Assembly (NCBI GenBank): GCA_020845495.1
Contig: JADLFM010000246.1
Span: forward strand, 1-48,297
Origin: Chloroflexota bacterium
GTDB lineage: Bacteria > Chloroflexota > UBA6077 > JACCZL01
DNA length: 48,297 nucleotides
Direction of reading: 5' to 3'
The notes below the pieces were generated by a model. That model was not told the DNA's origin. It worked only from the letters and a program-made list of their open reading frames with translations, and searched no databases. The translations under genes and the position numbers were made by a program. How positions within the stretch are numbered: position 1 is the first letter of the stretch; each line of letters starts with the position of its first letter. This document shows positions 32,866 through 41,610 of this stretch, one piece after another.

Positions 32866-33627
32866 TCACGTAGCCAGCCCGTTCCCGAAGACGCCCGTGA
32901 GCCAGCCTGCGATCCGCGAGAGCCGATCGCTGAAGATCAGAAGCCCCATGCCAACGAGCGTGAGGCCGCTCACGGTCTCGATCAACTGAAAGTGCGCTCT
33001 GACATGACGGAGCATCTTGAGTGACGTACCCAGGACGAGCCCGGTCAGCACGAAGGGGATGCCCAGCCCGAGTCCGTAGACGAAGAGCAGCAGCATCCCC
33101 TGGCTGACCGTCTCCTCCTGGCTCGCGAGGGCCAGCAGCCCCGCGAGGAACGGTCCGATGCATGGCGTCCAGCCTGCCGCGAACGCTGCACCAAGAAGCA
33201 GCGCACCCCCGTAGCTGCCGCCGGTTCGGCCGAGGACCCGTCCAAGTACCGGACGTCGATCTTGATAGAGAAGCGGGATGCGGATCAGCCCCAGCGTGTG
33301 TAATCCCAGGACGACGATCAGGACACCCGCCACCCGCAACAACAGGGTCTGGTACTGAGAGAATACGTGGCCGACAGCCGATGCCGATCCCCCCAGTACA
33401 CTGAACACCACCGCCAATCCCAGCACGAATGCCAGTGAGCGACCGACCATGTTGATGCGAATGGTGGAACTGCGCTGAGACTCCAGTTCGTCAATCGTCA
33501 GTCCGGTCACGTATCCGACGTACGCGGGAACGAGCGGCAGGACGCAGGGCGAGACGAACGACAGCAGGCCGGCCCCTACGGCCAGGGCAAGCGTGAGGGG
33601 CGAAAGCGACAGCGTGTGAGGATCCAT
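32866..33627 (-). CDS. CcdA/DsbD-type thiol-electron membrane protein
   Basis: This 253-residue protein has six or more hydrophobic helices and the two conserved Pro-Cys sites of CcdA: LLSFVSPCVLPLVPAY in helix 1 and GWTPCIGPFLAGLLAL in helix 4. These cysteines carry reducing power from cytoplasmic thioredoxin to outside partners such as TlpA-type proteins. It is one of three CcdA-like genes in the window (others at 38701 and 46537). Several thioredoxin-fold partners lie downstream in the region. Confidence 0.88.
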   Translation of the reverse strand: MDPHTLSLSPLTLALAVGAGLLSFVSPCVLPLVPAYVGYVTGLTIDELESQRSSTIRINMVGRSLAFVLGLAVVFSVLGGSASAVGHVFSQYQTLLLRVAGVLIVVLGLHTLGLIRIPLLYQDRRPVLGRVLGRTGGSYGGALLLGAAFAAGWTPCIGPFLAGLLALASQEETVSQGMLLLFVYGLGLGIPFVLTGLVLGTSLKMLRHVRAHFQLIETVSGLTLVGMGLLIFSDRLSRIAGWLTGVFGNGLAT

Positions 33628-33715
33628 CTGATCTGCGCACGGTGTGACAGAAGGTCACCCTGACGTGCGGCTCCTTCACGGGCTGTGTGCAAAAGGTAGG
33701 GCGATGACCCAGGGT

Positions 33716-33745
33716 TGGTCAGGCCTCGCCGTTGAAGCCTGACCA
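33716..33745. terminator. 9-bp hairpin in the ccdA-doxX gap
   Basis: TGGTCAGGC (33716-33724) pairs perfectly with GCCTGACCA (33737-33745) around a 12-nt loop. No T tract follows. It is about 90 bp upstream of ccdA and transcribed by no obvious gene, so it may be a leader structure, a binding site or a remnant of lost DNA. Confidence 0.35.
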
Positions 33746-33889
33746 GCCCTTAGTCGGTCTACCGGCTTTGAGCGTAGCGGCCCGGCGTCGATAGTTCTGT
33801 AGTCGCCCATACGTTCCGGCTCAACCTGCGCCACCTTCCCCGCTCACACCGCACCGAAACGGCTCCTCAGCGAGCGGCGCCCATGTCTC

Positions 33890-34048
33890 GTGGCCTGTCC
33901 CGAGTGCCGCAACCTGTGCCCGGCGCCCGCATCCGACGTGGCTGTGGTGCGGGAAAGCGTCAGGGCGCAGCTCGACGAGCTGACCGCCCTGGCTGCACAG
34001 CGGCATGCAGGGTCGGTAATGCTGCTTACGGAACGCTACTCCGCCTGA
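33890..34048 (+). CDS. possible 52-residue Cys-rich small protein
   Basis: A GTG-started frame reads VACPECRNLCPAPASDV and continues with a helical, charged part to LTERYSA. The C-x2-C-x3-C spacing and normal codon look are the only support. The frame is open back to 33803 without a better start, and there is no clear ribosome binding site. It may be a fragment of a lost gene. Confidence 0.22.
   Translation: MACPECRNLCPAPASDVAVVRESVRAQLDELTALAAQRHAGSVMLLTERYSA
34016..34029. promoter_or_regulatory. candidate Crp/Fnr-type operator before the DoxX-like gene
   Basis: GTAAT-GCTG-CTTAC matches the 5-N4-5 palindrome family with one arm mismatch. It ends 102 bp before ATG 34132. Confidence 0.45.
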
Positions 34049-34131
34049 TGCTAGGGTGGGTCAGAGGCGCGTTTGTGACCAGGCGAGTCGCCAGGAGCAT
34101 CCGACGCGCTACACCCAGACCGAGGGGATTC

Positions 34132-34623
34132 ATGAACGACGTCCTACTGCTCCGTCGCTGGCTGTCTGTCTTCCGCGTCATCGCTGGCGGGATCTTTTTC
34201 TACATCGGCACGATGCACGTGATTGGCGGCTGGGCGACACCAGAGGTGTTCACACGCGTTGTCGGAGGTATGGCGGCGAACTCGCCGTTCGGGTGGTACA
34301 CGGGCACCGTCGGCGCCCTGGTCCTCAGCGCGCCGGGGCTGTTCGGCCCCATGTTTGCCTTCGGGATGGTCGCGACCGGCCTCGGACTGGTCTTTGGAGC
34401 ACTGACGCGGGTGGCCATCGTTGCTGGCCTCTGGCTGAACCTGAACAATTTCTTGATCGGCTTCAGCGGTGGCCCGGTCCACCACGGGATCAACCTGCTG
34501 ATGGCAGCAGTCCTGGTAGCTGTCTGGCAGACGAGCGTATGGCGCTGGTACTCCGTGGACGGCCTGCTTGGGAGCAAACGGGCGCATTCCACAGGGGCCG
34601 TACCGGCTGAAGTGCGCGCGTAG
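34132..34623 (+). CDS. DoxX/DoxD-like membrane protein
   Basis: The 163-residue protein has four hydrophobic helices (FRVIAGGIFFYIGTMHVIGG, GALVLSAPGLFGPMFAFGMV, ALTRVAIVAGLWLNLNNFLIG in pieces) and the general DoxX layout. ATG 34132 follows GAGGGG; the longer frame to 33883 is not supported. DoxX-type proteins associate with quinones or thiosulfate:quinone oxidoreductases, and a His in helix 1 (TMHVIGG) may be functional. The context of disulfide and thiol enzymes supports a respiratory or thiol-redox role. Confidence 0.78.
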   Translation: MNDVLLLRRWLSVFRVIAGGIFFYIGTMHVIGGWATPEVFTRVVGGMAANSPFGWYTGTVGALVLSAPGLFGPMFAFGMVATGLGLVFGALTRVAIVAGLWLNLNNFLIGFSGGPVHHGINLLMAAVLVAVWQTSVWRWYSVDGLLGSKRAHSTGAVPAEVRA

Positions 34624-34625
34624 CA

Positions 34626-35753
34626 GTGGTCGGCGTCCACCAATCTGCGACGCCCAGGGCCGACGGCATGCCGTCTGCCGGTACGAGCCCGGTGAGAGGA
34701 TCTGAGCGCCGGGCCGTCCCCTGCCCCTGGCCGACAATCCTGACTGACCGTCACTCACTTCCATCCAACGGCGACTGTACAGGCGAGGCGGATGGCGTCA
34801 CTCGTAGCGATCTGAGCGCGCTCCGTCACTTCGCCCTGGGCGGATGGGTCGGCGTTCCGGATCGGCGTACATACGTGCGCGCCCTGGCGGGAGTCGGCGG
34901 GTGCCTCACCGCTCCGCTTCTGCTCGCACGGCTCTTCGGACGACTCCACCATCGTCGCTCACTGCATGCTGTCGAGCGACGATGGGCCAGGATGCTGACC
35001 CGGCATCTCAACGTCCAGATGGATGTGCGTGGTCTCGAGCATATTGTCCCGGGGATGTCGTACATCGTCACGCCGCTTCACGAGGGACTGGCGGATGCGC
35101 TGGCCGTGCTGCACCTGCCGCTCGACCTGCGCTTCGTCGCGAGGGACGAGTTGTTTTCGTGGCCGTTCTTCGGCGGCCTCCTCCAGGATACTGAACAGAT
35201 TAGCATCTGCCCCGAACAAGGCATAGACAGCTATCGCCAGCTTCGGCGTCAGGCGCCGCCGGTGCTCGCGGGTGGCGAGAGCGTAGTCGTGTTCCCGCAG
35301 GGCAGCATCCTGGGCATCGAGATCGAGTTCAAGCGCGGGCCGTTCGCGCTGGCCCTGGCGCTCGACCGTCCGATCCTACCGGTCGCCATCACCGGTTCGC
35401 ACCGTATCTGGGAGCATCCGTTCTCGCCACGGCTCCGTTACGGCCAGCGGGTAAGTCTCCGGGTGCTGCCTCCGGTCCATCCCGCCGACTATCGACTCGG
35501 CGGCGTCGATGCCTTGCGCGACGCAGTCCAGCGGCGATTGAAAGATGCCGCGCTCGGCGGAGAGATGGCCGCACCGCGTCGATTCGTCCCGTCGCGCGAC
35601 GGTTACTGGGATGGTTTCTCCTACGCCATTGACCCACAGTTCGCTGCGCTGCGTGACGATGTCGAGGGGCATCGTCACGCAGCGCGGACGGCGCAACAGT
35701 GGGGATCCATCAGCGCGGGATCGAGTGGACAGACCTTGAGGCCGGGGAGGTGA
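34626..35753 (+). CDS. PlsC-type 1-acylglycerol-phosphate acyltransferase-like protein
   Basis: The 375-residue frame has the acyltransferase motifs TPLHEGLADAL (HxxxxD, about residues 148-158), LRFVARDELFSWPFFGG, and VVFPQGSILG in place of the usual FPEGTRS, then LPVAITGSHRIWEH. The first 80 or so residues have no homology feel; the true start may be a GTG near 34876. It probably acylates a lysophospholipid or related lipid at the membrane. Its stop is 1 base before the next ATG, so both are cotranslated. Confidence 0.78.
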   Translation: MVGVHQSATPRADGMPSAGTSPVRGSERRAVPCPWPTILTDRHSLPSNGDCTGEADGVTRSDLSALRHFALGGWVGVPDRRTYVRALAGVGGCLTAPLLLARLFGRLHHRRSLHAVERRWARMLTRHLNVQMDVRGLEHIVPGMSYIVTPLHEGLADALAVLHLPLDLRFVARDELFSWPFFGGLLQDTEQISICPEQGIDSYRQLRRQAPPVLAGGESVVVFPQGSILGIEIEFKRGPFALALALDRPILPVAITGSHRIWEHPFSPRLRYGQRVSLRVLPPVHPADYRLGGVDALRDAVQRRLKDAALGGEMAAPRRFVPSRDGYWDGFSYAIDPQFAALRDDVEGHRHAARTAQQWGSISAGSSGQTLRPGR

Positions 35754-35754
35754 G

Positions 35755-37167
35755 ATGAGCAAGCCGTACGATTTCGTCGTGATCGGCGCCGGGTCAGCTG
35801 GGCTTCTGGCTGCGCCGCTCGCCGCGAAGCTCGGCGCACGAGTGGCACTCGTCGAACGCGACCGCCCGGGAGGCGACTGCCTGTATACCGGCTGCGTGCC
35901 GAGCAAGACGCTGCTGAAAGTAGCGAAAGTCGCCCACGAGATCCGCCGGGCGGCCGCGTTCGGGCTTGACGCCGCGCCGCCATCGGTTGACATGAGCCAG
36001 GTGTCGTCACATATTCAAGATGTGATCGGCAGGATCTATGAACATGACAGCCCCGAGGCGCTCCGCGCACAGGGGGTTGACGTCTTCCTGGGGCCGGCCC
36101 GATTCATCGACGCCCACACGCTGTCCGTCAATGGACGCGCGATTCGAGGGCGACGCTTCCTGATCTGCACCGGCTCTCGCCCGATCAGACCGGATATTCC
36201 AGGGCTGGCCGATGTGAGTACGCTGACCTATGAGGACATCTTCTCACTCAGGGTGCTGCCACCCAGGCTGCTGGTGATCGGCGCGGGTCCGATCGGAATG
36301 GAGATGAGCCAGGCGTTCGCGCGCCTGGGCTCCTCCGTCACTGTCTTTCAGCGTGCCACACGCCTGCTCACCGTCGCCGACGCCGACTGCTCGGCGGTGA
36401 TGGCCGACGTCTTCAGTCATGAGGGGATCACCGTGCGGCTCGGCGCGTCCATCGACCGCGTCGATCAGGACGGGGATGAGATCGCCGTGACCACCAGCGG
36501 GGACCGCGTCGTCGGAGATGCGCTCCTGGTCGCCGTTGGTCGCGCCCCAACCCTTGATGGCCTCGACATCGAGCGCGCTGGCGTCACATACAGCCGGCGC
36601 GGCATCGCGGTGGACGCCTACCTCCGGACCAGCCAGCCACACATCTACGCCTGCGGCGACGTGCTGGGTGGCGAGCAGTTCACGCACCTGGCCGCCATCC
36701 AGGCCTACCAGGCCACCCGCAATGCGCTCCTCCCGGGGAAGACCAGGGGGACACTGGAGGCTGCCCCCTGGACTGTCTTCACCGACCCGGAGGTTGCGCG
36801 GGCCGGCCTGACCGAGGACGAGGCGCGGGCCCGTCACGGAAGCGGCGTCCGGGTCTTCACCCTGCCGCTCGCCCGAGTGGACCGCGCCCAGGCCGAGGAG
36901 GACCGGCACGGGCTGGTCAAGCTCGTGTATCGCCCGAATGGCAAGATTCTTGGCGCGCACATCGTCGCGGCGCGAGCCGGCGAGATGATCCAGGAAGTCA
37001 TCACGGCGATGGACCAGGGCAAGACGCTGCGTCACCTGGCCTCCGCGATGCACGTCTATCCCACCTACTCCGTGGGCGTGCAGCAGGCGGCGGCGTTCGC
37101 CCTTGAGCAGTCGGTCTTCGGCGGGCTGACAGGTCGGCTGATTCGCCTCGTAACCCGCCTCACGTGA
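35755..37167 (+). CDS. FAD-dependent pyridine nucleotide-disulfide oxidoreductase (MerA/Lpd-like)
   Basis: This 470-residue protein has the FAD site VIGAGSAGLLAAPLAAKLGA, the redox pair in GGDCLYTGCVPSKTLLK (Cys42, Cys47), the NAD(P) site VIGAGPIGMEMSQAFARLGS, the second FAD motif THIYACGDVLGG (written in the sequence as QPHIYACGDVLGG) and the C-terminal MHVYPTYS with the catalytic His. It lacks an HMA domain and the C-terminal CC pair of mercuric reductase. It could reduce a low-molecular-weight disulfide or a lipoyl-type substrate. It is coupled to the acyltransferase gene. Confidence 0.87.
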   Translation: MSKPYDFVVIGAGSAGLLAAPLAAKLGARVALVERDRPGGDCLYTGCVPSKTLLKVAKVAHEIRRAAAFGLDAAPPSVDMSQVSSHIQDVIGRIYEHDSPEALRAQGVDVFLGPARFIDAHTLSVNGRAIRGRRFLICTGSRPIRPDIPGLADVSTLTYEDIFSLRVLPPRLLVIGAGPIGMEMSQAFARLGSSVTVFQRATRLLTVADADCSAVMADVFSHEGITVRLGASIDRVDQDGDEIAVTTSGDRVVGDALLVAVGRAPTLDGLDIERAGVTYSRRGIAVDAYLRTSQPHIYACGDVLGGEQFTHLAAIQAYQATRNALLPGKTRGTLEAAPWTVFTDPEVARAGLTEDEARARHGSGVRVFTLPLARVDRAQAEEDRHGLVKLVYRPNGKILGAHIVAARAGEMIQEVITAMDQGKTLRHLASAMHVYPTYSVGVQQAAAFALEQSVFGGLTGRLIRLVTRLT

Positions 37168-37234
37168 CCGTCGACGCAACTGGACACGACGGCTGCCAGT
37201 TACCTGTGCGCCGAGCCGCGGTCCAACTGGCGAC

Positions 37235-37264
37235 ATCCGCCGACGGCGCGAGCCGTCGGCGGAT
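37235..37264. terminator. bidirectional 13-bp hairpin between convergent genes
   Basis: ATCCGCCGACGGC and its exact complement flank a GCGA tetraloop (GNRA type). It lies between the convergent oxidoreductase (ends 37167) and LPXTG-protein (ends 37273) genes. Such GC-rich hairpins without T tracts are common terminators in high-GC bacteria. Confidence 0.7.
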
Positions 37265-37272
37265 CTGACTTG

Positions 37273-38490
37273 TCACGCCCGTTTGCGGCTCCTCAGGATG
37301 GCCGCGCCGAGACCGACCAGCACCAGGCCGGCCGTCGCAGTTGCCGGCGCGAGCGACGCGACGCTGCCGGTACGGGGAAGCTCCCTCGGCACCTGAGCAA
37401 CCACGGGACCCGGCGACGCAATGGGTGATGGCTGGGCGGCTGCGGCAACTCCCGTCCCGACGGTGACCATCCGCACGGCGTTGCCGTCCGTCAGCTCGAA
37501 TGTGGGCGCGTACTCGCCGGGCAGACTGCCGGTGTGGAACTGCACCCGCATAATTCCGGCAACTGGATTGCCCTGTGGGTCCGGCACCTGTCCAGACAGG
37601 ATCGGCTTGCTGGTCGTTGGATCAAGCGGCGTCCGGGCCACCTGCCCCGTAGCCCCTTGCGGCGCGGCGCCGATCACGCCACCAATCACGGTATCTACGG
37701 CCGCGTCGAGCGTGCCGTCGCCGTTCGCATCTCGCACGATCAGCCCGCCAGTATACCGAGGGAAACGTGCCCGGTCGGCAGGGACAACGCCAACACCGTT
37801 GTCGCGCTCGCCCCGAGCATTGAACAGGAGGAAGTCGAAGGGGAGACGGTTGTCAGTGTTGAGCGGCGTGCGCTGCCAGTTTCCGTTGCTGGGCTGAGGG
37901 AAAAGCGCGTTGCTCGGATTGATCGAGGGAGCAATCGCGGGCAAGATGGTGATCGTGCCCTCTCCCATCTCTGGCGCGCCGTTCGGCCCGGTCTCGGCCT
38001 CAACTTGGACGCGATACTCACCAGCCGGCGGATTGACGAACGCACGGCCACGCAGATGCAGCACCTTGATCCCGGGTTCGTCGGCACCACCTGGGGTGAT
38101 GTCATCGGTGGCGGTGAAGACCTGTGTGCGCTCGCCTTCCAGCGACACGGTGTAGTCGCCGCGCCGAACATCCCCTTGCGGCCAGCCCTTGACCAGGAAG
38201 CCCTGGTCTTTCGAGGCGATCGCTGGCACGTCGGGATTCCGTCTGAAAGCCTCCGGCAGCGTCACTTTGATGCTACGGCCGCGCAGGAGCGTCCTGCCGG
38301 GCGTCTGCGGATCGAGCGGCGCACTGAGAATCACGTTGATGTCGGTGGGCCGGTCGGCGACGTTGCCGTCCGGCGTCACCGGCGATTTGACGACCGCAAC
38401 GATGAGCTCACCGCCCTGCGCCCGGGCATCCATCCACCCGGCCAGCGATACCACCATGACCAGACCGAGCACACGTAACAGGCGCGACAT
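37273..38490 (-). CDS. secreted surface protein with LPXTG-type sorting signal
   Basis: The 405-residue protein has a signal peptide (LLRVLGLVMVVSLAGWMDARA, cleavage near residue 25), beta-rich extracellular regions and a possible calcium-type segment VRDANGDGTLDAAVDTV. The C-terminus is LPRTG (371-375), a hydrophobic helix, then RSRKRA, the layout of a sortase substrate. ATG 38490 follows GAGGAGT. The function of the extracellular part is not recognised. A Crp-type palindrome sits 140 bp upstream. No sortase is in the window. Confidence 0.78.
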   Translation of the reverse strand: MSRLLRVLGLVMVVSLAGWMDARAQGGELIVAVVKSPVTPDGNVADRPTDINVILSAPLDPQTPGRTLLRGRSIKVTLPEAFRRNPDVPAIASKDQGFLVKGWPQGDVRRGDYTVSLEGERTQVFTATDDITPGGADEPGIKVLHLRGRAFVNPPAGEYRVQVEAETGPNGAPEMGEGTITILPAIAPSINPSNALFPQPSNGNWQRTPLNTDNRLPFDFLLFNARGERDNGVGVVPADRARFPRYTGGLIVRDANGDGTLDAAVDTVIGGVIGAAPQGATGQVARTPLDPTTSKPILSGQVPDPQGNPVAGIMRVQFHTGSLPGEYAPTFELTDGNAVRMVTVGTGVAAAAQPSPIASPGPVVAQVPRELPRTGSVASLAPATATAGLVLVGLGAAILRSRKRA

Positions 38491-38629
38491 CCGTGACTCC
38501 TCGACGAGACATCAGGGCGGCGTCATTGCCCGGCCACCGACCGATGGCTCGGACTGACCGACTGTTCGCCGGTCTGACTGGTCACTGCCCCTGAGCTCCG
38601 AGCGTACGGGTTGCGAGGATCGACCCACA

Positions 38630-38643
38630 GTAAGCGCCCTTAC
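38630..38643. promoter_or_regulatory. candidate Crp/Fnr-type operator, perfect palindrome, before the LPXTG gene
   Basis: GTAAG-CGCC-CTTAC has perfect 5-bp arms. It begins 140 bp upstream of ATG 38490, in the 210-bp gap downstream of the CcdA-like gene, where nothing else is seen. Confidence 0.6.
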
Positions 38644-38700
38644 CGTGGAGCGTGTTTCAGTCCCCTCGGCGCCATCGATTCGTGCGAAAGTGGGGAACTG

Positions 38701-39369
38701 CTAGAGCGAGGGCAAGACCTCTGCCCAGACGCCGAAGATGCCGATGCCGATCAGCAGGACGCCAGATGCCCGCATCATCAGCCTGTAGTGCTGACCCAGT
38801 GATTGGGTGAAACGCCGCTGAGCAGGCACGGCCAACAGCGGGAGCAAAATCAACGGCCAGCCAAAGCCCAGGCCAAACGCCAGGGAGTAGAGCAGACCAT
38901 CAGCAAGCGAGGTGATGCTTCCTGCGCCGATCACGAACGCACTGACCAGCAGCGGGCCGGCGCACGGCAGCGTCATCGGGCCGAGCAGCAGCCCGTACGA
39001 GAACGCCGAGGCGTACGGGTTTCGAAGGGCAGGCGGCGCGATCATCCGCATGGTCGCGAAGGGGTTCCGCCCGGTCAGGAGCAGCAATCCCAGCAGAATC
39101 ACCGCCCCATACACCAGCGGGAGCAGGACTGGGAGAATGGTCCCGAACGATTGTCGCAGCAGGTAGAGCACGAGGCCGATGGCCACCATCAGGGTCAGGA
39201 CACCGGCGAGTACCAGTACGCCGAGCCAGGCCGAGATTCCGCCACCACTCCGCTCACCGCGCGAGTTGGCCGCAAGGTACGCAACCATGCTCGGGTAGAG
39301 CGGCAGCATGCATACATTGGTAAGAATCGCACCATTGCCCAGGATGAACGCCTCAAGCAGTTGCCCCAT
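38701..39369 (-). CDS. CcdA-like thiol-electron membrane protein (second copy)
   Basis: This 222-residue protein has six hydrophobic segments. TNVCMLPLYPSMVAYLA in helix 1 and LGPMTLPCAGPLLVSAF in helix 4 are the redox Cys sites, a variant of CcdA (Cys before Met-Leu-Pro instead of Pro-Cys-Val). It is 5 bp downstream of a TlpA-like gene, so the pair works as electron conduit and outside acceptor. Confidence 0.85.
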   Translation of the reverse strand: MGQLLEAFILGNGAILTNVCMLPLYPSMVAYLAANSRGERSGGGISAWLGVLVLAGVLTLMVAIGLVLYLLRQSFGTILPVLLPLVYGAVILLGLLLLTGRNPFATMRMIAPPALRNPYASAFSYGLLLGPMTLPCAGPLLVSAFVIGAGSITSLADGLLYSLAFGLGFGWPLILLPLLAVPAQRRFTQSLGQHYRLMMRASGVLLIGIGIFGVWAEVLPSL

Positions 39370-39374
39370 GCGCG

Positions 39375-39914
39375 TCAGCCACCACCGATGGCGGACAGCG
39401 ATTGTACGAGGCTCTCGGCCGAGTGAAAGCCGGTGCTGAGCTCACTGGTCGCGCCATCTGGCCCGATGGTGAAGTGTGGCGTTGTCGGCGGATTTACCAC
39501 GGTGTGCCCGTACGTGGTCGTGAGTGCCTGGAGGAGTTCGGGGCTGGCGACGGCGAAGTGCCAGTCGAAGCCGTTGGCATCGGCGAATCGGGCGAGCTGG
39601 GCGTTGCTCAAGCTCGTCTCCACGCTCAGAGCGACAAAGACGACGCGATCGGGATCGACCTGAGCGCGGGCCTCGCGCACCATCCCAAGCTGCATCCGAC
39701 AGTTGATGCACCACGTCGCCATTGGCTCGACATAGACGGTCTTGCCGGCGAAGTTCACGAGCCTGAATGTCTCGCCCGTCCGTGCGTTCGTGAGCGGAAG
39801 GTCATGCCAGGCCGGTCGATCGGAAAGCAGCGCCGCACCCGTCCGGGGCATTCCGAGCAGTATGGCGGCGCTGATGACGGTCAGCACGACGATGGCGAGT
39901 AGACGACCACGCAT
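39375..39914 (-). CDS. TlpA-like membrane-anchored thioredoxin (CINC)
   Basis: The 179-residue protein has an N-terminal membrane anchor (LLAIVVLTVISAAILLG) and a thioredoxin/TlpA domain with EPMATWCINCRMQLGMV (Cys69, Cys72), a later FVALSVETSLSNAQLARFA, and cis-Pro region PPTTPHFTIGPDG. It faces outside and probably reduces disulfides for cytochrome c maturation or metal handling, supplied by the CcdA-like protein encoded next. A close paralogue is at 44534. Confidence 0.87.
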   Translation of the reverse strand: MRGRLLAIVVLTVISAAILLGMPRTGAALLSDRPAWHDLPLTNARTGETFRLVNFAGKTVYVEPMATWCINCRMQLGMVREARAQVDPDRVVFVALSVETSLSNAQLARFADANGFDWHFAVASPELLQALTTTYGHTVVNPPTTPHFTIGPDGATSELSTGFHSAESLVQSLSAIGGG

Positions 39915-39981
39915 CAGGTCACATCCTCCAGAGTAGGCGAAGTAGGCATGTCAATGCTTCAGGCTGGCGTGCCTCAATCGG

Positions 39982-40497
39982 CTACCCACGCGATTCGCTG
40001 GCGATCCGCTCGACATCGGCCAGGAAGCGGACTGGGTCAAGGATCAGCCGGGGGCGGCCAAGCTCGCGTCCGTGAGCGTCGAGCACGACGAAGGTGGGCG
40101 TTCCGAACACCTGAAACTGCCGCGCCAGCGCCATCTCCGAGTCCAGGTCTTTCTCGACGACGGCGAGACGCCCCCCGGTCGATCGGCGGACATGCGCCAT
40201 GACTGGCTCCATGACGTGGCAGACCTCGCACCAGGTCGCACCAAACTGCACCAGCGTGGGGAGTCCGTCCAGACGCGGGCTGTGAGGTGACGGTAGCGGC
40301 CGCAGACTGTGGCGCACGGTGTGAATCCCGCCGGTGAGGACTCTGATGTCCTCGCCACCGTCACCGCCAACCTGCGCGGGAACAGAGAGCCAGACCACCA
40401 CACCTGCGAATGCGACGGCGAGCATGGCCGCAAGGACGGCGCGCAGCGGGCCTGCGCGCGGCGCGCGGCCAAGTGGTTTTGAAGACCGACCATTCAT
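39982..40497 (-). CDS. membrane-anchored thioredoxin (CEVC)
   Basis: This 171-residue protein has a cytoplasmic basic start, one membrane helix (AVLAAMLAVAFAGVVVWLS) and a thioredoxin domain with LVQFGATWCEVCHVMEPVM (Cys90, Cys93), VVEKDLDSEMALARQFQV and GTPTFVVLDAHG with the cis-Pro. It is exported and anchored. It lies 68 bp upstream of the TlpA-like gene on the same strand; the three genes 40497 to 38701 probably form one operon. Confidence 0.87.
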   Translation of the reverse strand: MNGRSSKPLGRAPRAGPLRAVLAAMLAVAFAGVVVWLSVPAQVGGDGGEDIRVLTGGIHTVRHSLRPLPSPHSPRLDGLPTLVQFGATWCEVCHVMEPVMAHVRRSTGGRLAVVEKDLDSEMALARQFQVFGTPTFVVLDAHGRELGRPRLILDPVRFLADVERIASESRG

Positions 40498-40837
40498 GTC
40501 TTCGAGGGTAGCGTGCGCGGGTCCGTCCGACAGTAAGCGTCAATACAGACGAGGGACTGGGTGCGGCCGAGAGACCCAGAGTCTCGGTGCGCAGGCCCCC
40601 ATCACGGAGGTGGCCGGGCGAGTCTCAGCAACGCGCTCGAGACGCCTGCGGCCCGAATTGGGCGGCGGCTACGCCTTCGGAGCGTGACCTGACTTCTACC
40701 GACCATGTCGCACGCTGATGTAATGAAGCCCACCAAAAATATCCATCGACATGTATGCATCATCACTGAAGAAGCTTCCCTGGCGTATTTAGACTGATGA
40801 AGACGGCTATTCATTTTCTGGCCGTTCAGGAGTACAC
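40498..40837. other. divergent intergenic region, 340 bp
   Basis: No gene is seen between the divergent thioredoxin (40497) and peroxiredoxin (40838) genes. The left part holds the imperfect palindrome at 40533. The right part (40700-40830) is unusually AT-rich for this contig, as expected for promoters of the peroxiredoxin gene. Confidence 0.5.
40533..40546. promoter_or_regulatory. weak Crp/Fnr-type operator candidate before thioredoxin gene
   Basis: GTAAG-CGTC-AATAC keeps the outer GTA/TAC of the palindrome family but has two inner mismatches. It begins 36 bp upstream of ATG 40497. Confidence 0.35.
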
Positions 40838-41608
40838 ATGTGCGATAGCGTAGCAGTACACGAAGAGTCAGCCACTATGGCGACATCTTCTCCGACAACA
40901 ACGTCAGCGATTGATGCACCGGTCGAGAAGACATCCGCTCCGGGGACCATGAATCTGGGGACAACATACGCGGCCGAGGCGCAAGCGCTGAGCGAGCAGA
41001 TGGTGACGCGCCTTCCCGCTCAGGTGCTCGCCACGCTCGACGCCGATGCGAAGCATCTCGACGCCATCGACTTTCAGTCACGCATCTTGCAGCCCGGCCA
41101 GCTTGCGCCGTCGTTCGCGCTCAAGAATCAGCGGGGCGAGGTGGTCTCCCTGGAGCGCCTGCTCGCGGAGGGGCCGGTCGTGTTGGCCTTCTATCGCGGC
41201 GAGTGGTGCCCGTACTGCAACCTGCAACTGCGTGGCTATCGGCGGAGCATCGCCGAGATTCGCGCCCTCGGAGCGCGACTGGTCGCGGTCTCGCCGCAGA
41301 CACCCGATCACTCGCTGTCGATGGCCGAGAAGAACGACCTGGACTTCGATGTCCTCTCCGATCCCGGCAATGACGTTGCCAGTAGCTTCGGACTCGTATT
41401 CACGATGCCGGCATCGACGCGAGAGATCTACCTCAATCTCGGCAACGACCTTGCCGAGTACAACGGGGAATCGACCTGGGAGCTGCCCGCGCCCGGCACG
41501 TTCGTCATCGCGCGCGACGGCACGACCGTATTCGCTCGGGCAGACGGCGACTACCGGAAGAGGACGGAGCCAGCGGAGATTCTCGAAGTCCTGGCGAGAC
41601 TGAGGTAA
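40838..41608 (+). CDS. peroxiredoxin (AhpC/TSA-like, CxxC)
   Basis: This 256-residue protein has a peroxiredoxin fold starting near residue 85 (ILQPGQLAPSFALKNQRG) and the redox site VVLAFYRGEWCPYCNLQLRG (Cys124, Cys127), then LVAVSPQTPDHSLSMAEKN and a C-terminal ELPAPGTFVIARDG. The WCPYC form is typical of a thioredoxin-linked peroxiredoxin subgroup. The N-terminal 80 residues form a helical extension. ATG 40838 follows AGGAG by 6 bases. It probably removes peroxides in the cytoplasm. Confidence 0.87.
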   Translation: MCDSVAVHEESATMATSSPTTTSAIDAPVEKTSAPGTMNLGTTYAAEAQALSEQMVTRLPAQVLATLDADAKHLDAIDFQSRILQPGQLAPSFALKNQRGEVVSLERLLAEGPVVLAFYRGEWCPYCNLQLRGYRRSIAEIRALGARLVAVSPQTPDHSLSMAEKNDLDFDVLSDPGNDVASSFGLVFTMPASTREIYLNLGNDLAEYNGESTWELPAPGTFVIARDGTTVFARADGDYRKRTEPAEILEVLARLR

Positions 41609-41610
41609 TC

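Larger units (their letters stand above)
33628..34131. other. intergenic region, about 500 bp, with hairpin and Crp-like site
   Basis: The region between the divergent ccdA and doxX-like genes holds GTGAC-N5-GTCAC at about 33643-33657, the strong hairpin at 33716-33745, a possible small Cys-rich frame (33890-34048) and the palindrome at 34016. No well-supported gene is seen. Confidence 0.5.

Noticed and set aside
35755..37167. Mercuric reductase merA
   Set aside because: The CLYTGC site and fold fit the wider family, but the HMA domain and C-terminal Cys pair of MerA are missing and no mer genes adjoin.
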